NCBI GenBank assembly: GCA_051011595.1
Contig: JBPCTQ010000070.1
Location: forward strand, 1 to 5,377
Length of the DNA: 5,377 bases
Origin: JAOUEE01 sp051011595
Lineage (GTDB): Bacteria > Actinomycetota > Acidimicrobiia > Acidimicrobiales > SHLQ01
Reading direction: 5' to 3'
The translations under genes were made by a program, and so were the position numbers. Under the pieces are notes generated by a model. The model searched no databases, was not told the origin of the DNA, and worked only from the letters and a program-made list of their open reading frames with translations. Positions 1-5,377 of the stretch are shown here, piece after piece. Position 1 is the stretch's first letter. Each line of letters begins with the position of its first letter.

Positions 1-2497
1 TCATGGCCCCGAGCAACCGACCAGCGGTTCGGGCATCGCCCGACCGGGCCAAGCCGATGGCTGCCACGCCGAACAAGTGGCTGGTGCCGACGAAATAGTG
101 CTGGTCGAGGGCTGCGGCCAGGGCGAACCGGCACAGGGCGAGCACCTCGGGCAGCTGACCTCGTCGGGCCACGAAGTGCAGCTGCAATCCGATGAGGAGA
201 TGACCCAGAAGGTGCTCGTCGGACAACGAGTAGGCCTCGCTCTGCCCCAGCTGCCACAGCTCGGCCGCCTCATCGGGATCGGTGACGCTGGTGGCCAGGC
301 CCTCGGCCCAGAAAGCCAGCGCCTTGGCGGTGGGACTGGCCATCTCGGTGGCGAGCGCGGTGAGCGTGGCGGCCTCGGTACGGGCCTGATCGACCAGCTC
401 GTGACCGCCGTAGGTGGCCAGGTGGAAGGTCCGGAAGCCGGACGCCCACAGTCGACTGGCCGGGACGGCCTCGTCGAGATGCTCGAGCCATTCACGGGTC
501 ACCGCGTCGCTGGCCTCGGCTCGGTGCACGTTGTTGAGATACACGGCGCACAGCGTGGTGCGGCAGAATCCGAGCCGATCGCCGGGATCGTGGAGCAGAC
601 CGGCCTCGGCCAGCTCCTCGGCCCGAGCCCCGACCTGCAGATAGGCCCCCATCGCTGCGGCGCCCAGCAGTGAGCCGTAGTCGGGCTCTTGGTCGACGCC
701 CTCGACCGCCAGCAATTCATCGGCCCAGCTGAAGGCCTCGGACCGGATCGAGAAGGTGGCGAACCATGCCACCGACAACACGATGTCGATGGCGCCTCCG
801 AGCGACCCGCGATCCCGAGCACTCTCGAACGCGGCACGAATGTTGTCCCACTCGATGCCCAACGCGGCCCAGGCATCGTCTTCGTGCACGGTGAACAAGA
901 CCTCGCCCTGCCGGGAGGCAATCGCCGCGTAGTAGTCCTCGTGGCGGCGCTGCAGACCACCGACGTCGGCGTCTTCGCCCAGTTGCTCGGCCGCGAACTG
1001 GCGCAGCGTCTCGAGCATGGCGAAACGCACGGCGCCGCCCCGTCGATCGCTGACCACCATCGACTTGTCGACCAGCGCGTCGAGTACCTCGACCACGTCG
1101 ACCGGATCGAGCGCCTCGCCGGCGCACACCGCCTCGACGGCGGCCAACGTGAAGCCTCCGACGAAAACCGACAAGCGTTCGAACAATGCCTGTTCGGTCG
1201 GATCGAGCAGGTCGTAGGACCACTGCACCGTCTCACGAAGGGTCTGTTGACGGTCACCGTGGCGGCGGCCCTTCAGAACGGCGAAGCGGTCGTCGAGCCG
1301 TTTGACCAGCTGCTCCGGCGCCAGGACCCGCACCCGAGCGGCAGCCAACTCGATGGCGAGGGGGATGCCATCGAGGCGGCGGCAGATCTCCTGCAGGTCG
1401 GCTTCGTTCTCGGGGCTACGGGTGAACCCGATGTCACGCTCGCGGGCCCGATCGACGAACAGATCCACTCCATCGGCTGGGTCGGTGAGCGGCTCGACCG
1501 ACACCACCTGTTCACCCGCCACATCGAGGGGCTCACGACTGGTGAGCAGCAGTGAGACCCCGTCGACGTCGAGCAGGCCTTCGACCAGCCGTCGGGTGAC
1601 GTCGAGGACGTGTTCACAGTTGTCGAGCACCAGGAGAATGCTCCGCCCGTCGACGTAGTCGGCAATGCTGGCTTCGACATCGAGGCCAGGCTGACGGCGC
1701 GCCCCGACCGCTTCGGCAACGGCCTCGGCTACCGCCTCGCCGTCGTTGACCGGCGCCAGCTCGCAATAGCGCACCCCGCCTCCGAAACTGTCGGCCAAAC
1801 GAGCGGCCGCCTCCACGGCCAGCCTGGTCTTCCCCACACCGCCGGCCCCCACCAACGTCACCAAACGATGCTCGCCGACGAGCGCTCCGACCTGGTCGAT
1901 GTCGTGCTCGCGTCCGACCAGACTGGTGAGGATCACCGGCAGGTTTCGGATCGAGGTGGCCGGCCGCCGCAGCGGACGGGGATCGACGAGCAGGTCGGCA
2001 TCAACGGCCAGACAGATCCGTTCGATACCGATGCCGCGCAGGTCGTGGTCGCCTTCGTCGCGCAGGTGGGCCGTGTCGATCAATCCGGCCGTTCCCGCGG
2101 AAAGGGCGATCTGATCACCGTTGGCGACACCCATGACCCGCGCTGCCCGATTGACCACCGGCCCGAAGTAGTCATCGTCGCGGGGTTCGACCGCGCCGGT
2201 GTGCAGCCCCATGCGCACCAGCAGCCGTTCGCCGTCGACCCACGGTTGGGTCTGTAGCCGTCGTTGGGCGGCGATCGCCGCCGCAACCGCCTGGCGGGCC
2301 AGAGGGAACGCCGCGCAGATGCCGTCGCCGGTGTGTTTGAACGTGACGCCGTCGTGTTCGGCCACTGTTTCGTTGATGATCCGGTCGTGTTCGACCAGGG
2401 CGCGGCTCATGGCCGCGGGATCGGACTCCCAGCGCGCGCTGCTCGATTCGATGTCGGTGAACAAGAAGGTGAGTGTTCCCGACGGCAGGCCCCTCAC
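1..2497 (-). CDS. Class III adenylate/guanylate cyclase fused to a STAND (NB-ARC-like) ATPase, C-terminus missing
   Basis: A multidomain signalling protein; 832 codons are present and the frame is still open at the left edge. Residues about 8-165 are a class III cyclase domain with every catalytic position visible: metal-binding D15 (in FTDIE) and D58 (in HTGDG), purine-selecting K54 and D109 (in DDYFG), and transition-state N116 and R120 (in NRAAR). The K/D pair at 54/109 is the adenylate-type pair, so cAMP is the likelier product. Residues about 190-460 form a P-loop ATPase: Walker A GAGGVGKT (217-224), Walker B ILLVLDNCEH (287-296), sensor TSRE (319-322), GIPLAIELAAAR (377-388), then a winged-helix-like segment (about 420-500). 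Residues about 520-832 are Ala/Leu-rich helical, probably TPR-like; whether an HTH follows cannot be seen. The GTG at 2497 is chosen because LPSGTLTFLFTDIE begins the cyclase fold directly after it, as in relatives, and no better start lies upstream. There is no clear Shine-Dalgarno, so it may be leaderless. Such proteins are common putative regulators in actinobacteria; ligand and target are unknown. Confidence 0.93.
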   Translation of the reverse strand, partial: MRGLPSGTLTFLFTDIESSSARWESDPAAMSRALVEHDRIINETVAEHDGVTFKHTGDGICAAFPLARQAVAAAIAAQRRLQTQPWVDGERLLVRMGLHTGAVEPRDDDYFGPVVNRAARVMGVANGDQIALSAGTAGLIDTAHLRDEGDHDLRGIGIERICLAVDADLLVDPRPLRRPATSIRNLPVILTSLVGREHDIDQVGALVGEHRLVTLVGAGGVGKTRLAVEAAARLADSFGGGVRYCELAPVNDGEAVAEAVAEAVGARRQPGLDVEASIADYVDGRSILLVLDNCEHVLDVTRRLVEGLLDVDGVSLLLTSREPLDVAGEQVVSVEPLTDPADGVDLFVDRARERDIGFTRSPENEADLQEICRRLDGIPLAIELAAARVRVLAPEQLVKRLDDRFAVLKGRRHGDRQQTLRETVQWSYDLLDPTEQALFERLSVFVGGFTLAAVEAVCAGEALDPVDVVEVLDALVDKSMVVSDRRGGAVRFAMLETLRQFAAEQLGEDADVGGLQRRHEDYYAAIASRQGEVLFTVHEDDAWAALGIEWDNIRAAFESARDRGSLGGAIDIVLSVAWFATFSIRSEAFSWADELLAVEGVDQEPDYGSLLGAAAMGAYLQVGARAEELAEAGLLHDPGDRLGFCRTTLCAVYLNNVHRAEASDAVTREWLEHLDEAVPASRLWASGFRTFHLATYGGHELVDQARTEAATLTALATEMASPTAKALAFWAEGLATSVTDPDEAAELWQLGQSEAYSLSDEHLLGHLLIGLQLHFVARRGQLPEVLALCRFALAAALDQHYFVGTSHLFGVAAIGLARSGDARTAGRLLGAM

Positions 2498-2503
2498 CCG
2501 CTC

Positions 2504-2509
2504 AGAATC
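2504..2509 (-). promoter_or_regulatory. Candidate -10 element for a leaderless cyclase-ATPase mRNA
   Basis: On the minus strand GATTCT has the two most conserved -10 bases (A at position 2, T at position 6) and ends 6 bases before the GTG start at 2497. That places the transcription start on the G of the start codon. The absence of a Shine-Dalgarno fits a leaderless mRNA. The first base is G rather than T and no good -35 is visible, so this is weak. Confidence 0.25.
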
Positions 2510-2534
2510 GCACCAATTCCCTGATCTCGCACGA

Positions 2535-2548
2535 TGACGTCGCAGTCA
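2535..2548. promoter_or_regulatory. Small dyad TGAC-N6-GTCA in the divergent promoter region
   Basis: A perfect 4-bp inverted repeat with a 6-bp spacer lies between the two divergent genes, centred about 46 bases before the preferred start of the thiolase-like gene. The geometry (two short arms, N6) resembles binding sites of CRP/FNR-family regulators, but the arms are only four bases and differ from the classical TGTGA half site. It may be chance. Confidence 0.15.
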
Positions 2549-2574
2549 GCTCCAGGTTCGGCCGGTGCCCGCCC

Positions 2575-2580
2575 TAGTGT
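2575..2580 (+). promoter_or_regulatory. Candidate -10 element (TAGTGT) for a leaderless thiolase-like gene mRNA
   Basis: TAGTGT matches the actinobacterial -10 pattern TANNNT and ends 7 bases before the ATG at 2588, so transcription would begin at or next to the start codon. No Shine-Dalgarno precedes this ATG, which agrees with a leaderless mRNA and helps select 2588 over the ATG at 2534. No convincing -35 hexamer is seen about 17 bases upstream. Confidence 0.4.
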
Positions 2581-2587
2581 CGCCGTC

Positions 2588-3736
2588 ATGGCTTCACCGC
2601 TCCACGACGTCGCCATCGTCGGCGCCTACAACACCCGGCAGGCCAAGACCCTCGACCAACCCGAGATCGAGGTGCTGTTCGATGCCATGCGCGGCGCGGT
2701 GGCCTCGGCCAACCTCACGCTGGCCGACGTCGACGGGCTGAACGTGACCTCGTCGACACGGCGCACCAACTCTCGGGAGGCAGTCACCTGGTTGGGGGCC
2801 GACCCGTCCTGGACCGGCGTCGACATCGGCATCCCCGCCGTGGTCGAGGCGGCCCTGGCCATCGCGGCCGGCCTGTGTGAGACGGTGCTCATCGCCACCG
2901 CCCAGGTGCGCGAGTACACCGAACGGTCGAGCACCGCCCCGTGGACCCGCCCGAGCAACGAGTTCGTGGAGTGTTTCGGCCTGCACACACCGTCGGAGTT
3001 CGCGCTCATGGCCCGCCGCCACATGCATCTGTACGGCACACCCCCCGAGGCCCTGGCCACCGTGGCCGCCGCCATCCGCAGCAACGGCGCCCGCAACCCC
3101 GCGGCCGTGCACTTCGGTCGAACGGTCACCCCGGCCGACGTGTTGGCGTCGCGTATGATTGCCGACCCCTTCCACCTGCTCGACTGCGCCATGACCTCTG
3201 AGGGCGGCGCCGGGCTGGTGCTCACCCGAGCCGACCGGGCACGCGACCTGGGCGTGGTGCCGGTCCATCTGCTGGGCGCCGGTTCGGACCGCCAAGGTAT
3301 GGCCTACGTGACCGCACCCGTGTGGGACCTCTACGGAATGGTCGGCCAACGAGCGGCGTCGATGGCCTTCGCCCAGGCCGGCCTAGGCCCACCCGACGTC
3401 GATGTGGCCGAGTTCTACGATCCCTTCTCGTTCGAGATCATCCGCCAGCTCGAGGTCTTCGGCTTCTGCCCGCTGGGCGAGGCGGCCGACTTCGTGTTGG
3501 AGGGCGGGATCGAGATCGACGGAGAGCTACCGATCGTCACCGACGGCGGCCTGATGTCCTTCAGTCACGCCGGTCTGGCCCAGCTGCTGCAGAAACCCAT
3601 TGCCGCCGTACGACAGCTGCGGGGCGAGCTACCGGCCGAGCTCACCGTCGACGGAGCACAGGTGGCCCTGGCCAGCAACGGCGGCTCGGGAGCGCTGTTC
3701 ACCGACGTGTTGGTGATGGGAACCGAAGCACCGTGA
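2588..3736 (+). CDS. Thiolase-fold lipid-transfer protein (SCP-x/Ltp type), probable acyl-CoA aldolase subunit
   Basis: A 382-residue protein of the thiolase superfamily, SCP-x/Ltp branch, close to the family's usual length of about 380-400. Visible family signatures are DVAIVGAYNT (7-16) at the first strand, a glycine-rich middle (MTSEGGAGLVL, 202-212), EFYDPFSFEII (275-285), GFCPLGEA (292-299), GGLMSFSHAG (320-329) and ASNGGSGAL (362-370). It has no cysteine before C97, so the nucleophile of true thiolases, expected near residues 76-84, is missing. The usual C-terminal catalytic Cys segment also reads ASNGG. Thiolytic or condensing chemistry is therefore unlikely. Ltp2-type relatives perform retro-aldol cleavage of steroid side-chain CoA esters together with a DUF35 partner, using tyrosines; Y278 (in FYDPF) is a candidate here, by inference. 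The next gene encodes that DUF35 partner and overlaps by 4 bases. An in-frame ATG at 2534 would add an 18-residue Ser/Ala-rich tail before the fold, so 2588 is preferred. The substrate is unknown; steroid or other branched acyl-CoA is possible. Confidence 0.9.
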   Translation: MASPLHDVAIVGAYNTRQAKTLDQPEIEVLFDAMRGAVASANLTLADVDGLNVTSSTRRTNSREAVTWLGADPSWTGVDIGIPAVVEAALAIAAGLCETVLIATAQVREYTERSSTAPWTRPSNEFVECFGLHTPSEFALMARRHMHLYGTPPEALATVAAAIRSNGARNPAAVHFGRTVTPADVLASRMIADPFHLLDCAMTSEGGAGLVLTRADRARDLGVVPVHLLGAGSDRQGMAYVTAPVWDLYGMVGQRAASMAFAQAGLGPPDVDVAEFYDPFSFEIIRQLEVFGFCPLGEAADFVLEGGIEIDGELPIVTDGGLMSFSHAGLAQLLQKPIAAVRQLRGELPAELTVDGAQVALASNGGSGALFTDVLVMGTEAP

Positions 3737-4128
3737 CCTCACGGCCTCTCCCCCGCCCCACCGAGTTGTCGCAACCCTTCTGGGACGGCTGTGCCGAAGG
3801 GGTACTACGGGTGCAGCAGTGCGGACAGTGCGGCGAGTTGGTGTTCGTCCCCCGCCCCATGTGCCCAGCTTGCCAATCCGACGACCTGGCATGGATCGAC
3901 AGCACAGGCCTCGGCGAGGTGTACAGCTACACCGTCGTGCACCGACCACCCAGTCCGGCCTTCGAGGTGCCCTACGTGGTCGCCATCGTCGAGCTCGAAG
4001 AAGGCTGGTACCTGTTGAGCAACGTGATCGACTGCGATCCCGGCGATGTCACCGTCGGGGCACCGGTGACGGCTGTGTTCGACCCTGTCGACCCCGCCAT
4101 CACACTGCCCCAGTTCCGCCTCCGCTGA
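3733..4128 (+). CDS. DUF35 OB-fold protein with rubredoxin-like zinc ribbon, partner of the thiolase-like protein
   Basis: A 131-residue protein. The N-terminal helix segment (ELSQPFWDGCAEGVLRVQQC, about 11-30) is typical of DUF35 proteins and leads into a zinc ribbon with C30-x2-C33-x10-C44-x2-C47. An OB fold follows (about 52-131): TGLGEVYSYTVVHRPP (58-73), PYVVAIVELEEGW (80-92), a G-x-P element (109-111) and the closing FRLR. In characterised cases such proteins bind thiolase-fold partners and help hold or channel acyl-CoA; examples are ChsH2 with Ltp2 in steroid degradation and the archaeal thiolase/HMG-CoA synthase complex. The start is the GTG at 3733, which overlaps the preceding stop as GTGA and implies translational coupling; no strong Shine-Dalgarno is present. 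The frame is also open upstream inside the thiolase-like gene, but that part has no family resemblance. Obligate complex formation is inferred from adjacency and family knowledge. Confidence 0.92.
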   Translation: MTSRPLPRPTELSQPFWDGCAEGVLRVQQCGQCGELVFVPRPMCPACQSDDLAWIDSTGLGEVYSYTVVHRPPSPAFEVPYVVAIVELEEGWYLLSNVIDCDPGDVTVGAPVTAVFDPVDPAITLPQFRLR

Positions 4129-4145
4129 ACGATCGGTTCAGTGGG
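4121..4145 (+). terminator. Hairpin over the convergent stop codons, candidate U-less terminator
   Basis: The core inverted repeat CTGAAC/GTTCAG (4125-4130 and 4136-4141) with a 5-base loop contains the TGA of the DUF35 gene and the stop of the PilZ gene. In plus-strand RNA the stem extends outward through G4124-U4142, C4123-G4143, C4122-G4144 and U4121-G4145, giving ten pairs, two of them G-U. In the minus-strand RNA the G-U pairs become C-A mismatches, so the structure is weaker there. No U-tract follows; U-less hairpin terminators have been proposed in actinobacteria. A second small hairpin (GGCCT/AGGCC, 4144-4159) shares its first two bases with it. Confidence 0.45.
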
Positions 4146-4533
4146 CCTTCTGCCAGGCCAGGTCGACGTCTCGGTCTTCCTGGGTGCGCAGGTATCCGAC
4201 GATCTCGTGAATGAGGTCGTCGAGGTCACGAGTGTCGGCGAACATCACACCGTAGAGGGCCCGGCCTTCGCTGTAGGCGGGGCGGGCATGGCGGATCTCG
4301 ACCAGTCCGGTTCGGCCCTGCATACGGATCTCGACCCGGTCACCCACCTCGCGGCAGGGAGGCAACGGTGCGTCGACGAGGGCGCCCAGCAACGAGATCT
4401 CACGGATGAGGGCGGGAACGGGCCCGGGAGCACGACCGAGGAACCGACGCTTGGCGCCCGTGTCCCAGTCGATGGGCAATTCGATGCCCACCTCGTGGCG
4501 CGGCATCAAACGGTCAGGAACGGATGTGTCCAT
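4138..4533 (-). CDS. Small PilZ-domain protein, putative c-di-GMP sensor
   Basis: A 131-residue, single-domain soluble protein with the two PilZ signatures at normal spacing. An RxxxR motif, RLMPR (8-12), runs into the first strand HEVGIELPIDW (13-23). About 33 residues later comes EISLLGALV (45-53), which matches the (D/N)xSxxG motif except that glutamate replaces Asp/Asn. A later strand pair (VEIRMQGRTGLVEIRHARP, 67-85) and YGVMFAD (94-100) complete the barrel pattern. PilZ domains bind cyclic di-GMP and act by protein-protein contacts, often on motility, exopolysaccharide or cell-envelope functions. R30/R34 form a second RxxxR but at an unusual spacing. The ATG at 4533 lies 6 bases after the Nudix stop, with GAAGGA (4541-4536) only two bases before it, a short spacing; coupling to the Nudix gene is likely. 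Whether the E45 variant still binds the ligand is uncertain. It is convergent with the DUF35 gene across 9 bases. Confidence 0.8.
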   Translation of the reverse strand: MDTSVPDRLMPRHEVGIELPIDWDTGAKRRFLGRAPGPVPALIREISLLGALVDAPLPPCREVGDRVEIRMQGRTGLVEIRHARPAYSEGRALYGVMFADTRDLDDLIHEIVGYLRTQEDRDVDLAWQKAH

Positions 4534-4539
4534 ATTCCT

Positions 4540-5121
4540 TCATCGACGCCCAGACGCACCGCCTGAACTATTTGGCCACTGATCCGAGGATCCCCGCAGA
4601 ATGGGGCCGTCGATGTCGTTCCACTCCACCACCACCACGGTCTCGCCGGCATCGGCGGCCGCCAACACTCGTCCCACCGAAGTGCGTTCGCTGGCCTCGA
4701 GGGCCGGGATGTCGCTGCGGTCCAACCAGCGGTGTTCGGCGATCTCGGCCGGGTCGAGCACGACCGACTGGGCCGTTCGATCGTCGATGCCCGCTTCGAA
4801 CACGAAGTCCATTCGCCGCATCCCCGGATCGACCAGGACGATGGGGTGACCATCGAGGTCGACCTCCACCCCCACCTCTTCGCGAACCTCACGGACGGCG
4901 GTCTCCATCGGCGATTCGCCCCGATCACACAGCCCACCGGGGAAGACCCAGCCCTCGCGGTAGCTGGTACGCACCACCAGCAGTGCACCATCGGGCCGAA
5001 CGATCCGGACCATGGCGGCAACGGTGTACGACGGTTTGGCTACACCGACGATGCGGCGCTTGAGCCCCGCCGGGAGGGCACTGAAGGTGCGCAGGAGGTT
5101 GCGACGAGCCACGGTCCTCAT
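4540..5121 (-). CDS. Nudix hydrolase
   Basis: A 193-residue Nudix-family protein. The Nudix box is complete at residues 63-85 and fits G-x5-E-x7-R-E-U-x-E-E-x-G-U: G63, E69, R77, E78, E81, E82 and G84 are all present, so metal binding and hydrolysis of a nucleoside-diphosphate-linked substrate are expected. Before the box, SYTVAAMVRIVRPDGALLVV (31-50) and GWVFPGG (57-63) are the standard first strands. The basic N-terminal segment (1-30, with LPAGLKRRIVGVAKP) is common in actinobacterial relatives and is not a signal peptide. The segment RWLDRSDIPALE (131-142) is the usual end of the fold. A tail of about 17 residues rich in Ser/Gly (177-193) is unusual. The ATG at 5121 overlaps the upstream stop as ATGA; no Shine-Dalgarno is apparent, so coupling is probable. 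Substrate specificity (NDP-sugar, dinucleotide, oxidised nucleotide) cannot be told from the sequence. Confidence 0.93.
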   Translation of the reverse strand: MRTVARRNLLRTFSALPAGLKRRIVGVAKPSYTVAAMVRIVRPDGALLVVRTSYREGWVFPGGLCDRGESPMETAVREVREEVGVEVDLDGHPIVLVDPGMRRMDFVFEAGIDDRTAQSVVLDPAEIAEHRWLDRSDIPALEASERTSVGRVLAAADAGETVVVVEWNDIDGPILRGSSDQWPNSSGGASGRR

Positions 5122-5377
5122 GAGCGTCCGAACACCGACGCCCGAGCTTCGAGCAGCTGGCCCAGCAGCGGTTGGGCGGCCGCCACCGGTGTTCGCCGGG
5201 CCTCGTGATCGAGCACCAGCAGGTCACGACCCGACGCATCGACCATGTCGACCCCGACCTCTCGACAGATCAACATGGCGGCGGCGTAGTCCCACACACC
5301 GTGAGCATCGGCCGTGCAGTCGACGAATCCATGCAATTCGCCCGACGCCACCGCACACAGATCGAGCGCGGCGGCAC
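5118..5377 (-). CDS. Inositol-monophosphatase-family protein, C-terminal 85 residues only
   Basis: The frame is open at the right edge, so only the C-terminal third of a protein normally about 250-280 residues long is present. It reads AALDLCAVASGELHGFVDC, then HGVWDYAAAMLICREVGVDMVD. This is the C-terminal metal-site motif WDxAAxxxixxExG of the inositol monophosphatase/FBPase/CysQ superfamily, with the metal-ligand Asp in WDY. Such enzymes hydrolyse small phosphate esters (inositol-1-phosphate, histidinol phosphate, PAP, fructose-1,6-bisphosphate) using Mg2+; the specific substrate cannot be assigned from this part. The usual ExGG is ExGV here. The remaining tail (LLVLDHEARRTPVAAAQPLLGQLLEA) forms the last strand and helix. 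The stop overlaps the Nudix start as ATGA, so this gene is upstream in the same operon. A GTG at 5351 is an internal codon, not the start, because family sequence continues before it. Confidence 0.88.
   Translation of the reverse strand, partial: AAALDLCAVASGELHGFVDCTADAHGVWDYAAAMLICREVGVDMVDASGRDLLVLDHEARRTPVAAAQPLLGQLLEARASVFGRS

Noticed and set aside
77..2257. Three long plus-strand open frames (77-673, 689-1555, 1610-2257) opposite the cyclase-ATPase gene
   Set aside because: Their translations have no recognisable domain and mirror the minus-strand gene codon for codon. Antisense open frames are expected in GC-rich DNA, and the minus strand carries unmistakable cyclase and P-loop motifs throughout.
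2508..2532. Direct repeat TCGCAC (2508-2513 and 2527-2532) in the divergent region
   Set aside because: Six bases in GC-rich sequence with one repetition is not above chance, and the spacing of 19 gives no clear operator geometry.
2534..2587. ATG at 2534 as start of the thiolase-like gene
   Set aside because: It adds 18 Ser/Ala-rich residues before the first strand of the fold, has no Shine-Dalgarno, and lies upstream of the best -10 element. It cannot be fully excluded.
2594..3349. Minus-strand open frame opposite the thiolase-like gene
   Set aside because: It is rich in His/Gly with no domain signature and is a shadow of a well-supported plus-strand gene.
3322..3732. Upstream extension of the DUF35 reading frame within the thiolase-like gene
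   Set aside because: The translation before 3733 is Arg/Gly-rich out-of-frame sequence without family resemblance. The GTG at 3733 begins exactly where DUF35 homology starts.
4144..4159. GGCCT/AGGCC hairpin as a stand-alone terminator
   Set aside because: It has only five pairs and no U-tract, and lies inside the PilZ coding end; mentioned only with the stronger neighbouring hairpin.
4141..5208. Plus-strand open frames across the PilZ and Nudix genes (for example 4141-4566 and 4732-5208)
   Set aside because: These are shadows: the minus strand has complete PilZ and Nudix motifs and operon-type junctions, while the plus-strand translations are featureless.

Overview
The window is gene-dense, GC-rich DNA with no gap above 100 bp. 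The strong G/C preference at third codon positions, GTG starts, 4-base gene overlaps, a class III cyclase fused to a STAND-type ATPase, and a lipid-transfer/thiolase-like protein paired with a DUF35 zinc-ribbon protein all point to a member of the Actinomycetota. An Acidimicrobiia-like or mycobacteria-like lineage is my guess, but nothing here fixes the genus. I see no RNA genes, insertion sequences, phage genes, attachment sites or CRISPR repeats.

Layout. (1) Positions 1-2497, minus strand: a very long gene, cut off at the left edge, encoding an adenylate/guanylate cyclase catalytic domain followed by an NB-ARC-like ATPase and a helical repeat region. (2) Positions 2498-2587: a divergent promoter region of about 90 bp, in which both genes have a possible -10 element placed as expected for leaderless mRNAs. 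(3) Positions 2588-3736 and 3733-4128, plus strand: a two-gene operon overlapping by GTGA, encoding a thiolase-fold protein of the SCP-x/Ltp type without the nucleophilic cysteine, and its DUF35 (zinc ribbon plus OB fold) partner. (4) Positions 4121-4145: a hairpin straddling both stop codons at the convergent junction. (5) Positions 4138-5377, minus strand: an operon read from the right edge inward, encoding an inositol-monophosphatase-family protein (C-terminal end only), a Nudix hydrolase and a small PilZ-domain protein. The first two overlap by ATGA and the last two are 6 bases apart.

How the genes may work together. The thiolase-like protein and DUF35 protein very probably form one complex acting on an acyl-CoA. 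By analogy with the Ltp2/ChsH2 pair of steroid side-chain degradation this could be a retro-aldol cleavage, but the substrate is not readable here. The divergent cyclase-ATPase has all the cyclase catalytic residues and may be a regulator of the neighbouring operon; position is the only evidence for that link. The IMPase-Nudix-PilZ operon combines phosphate-ester and nucleotide hydrolases with a putative c-di-GMP-binding protein. Its shared purpose is unknown. No clearly new system is proven; the most notable items are the Cys-less thiolase/DUF35 pair, the double leaderless promoter arrangement, the convergent-stop hairpin and the uncommon IMPase-Nudix-PilZ operon.
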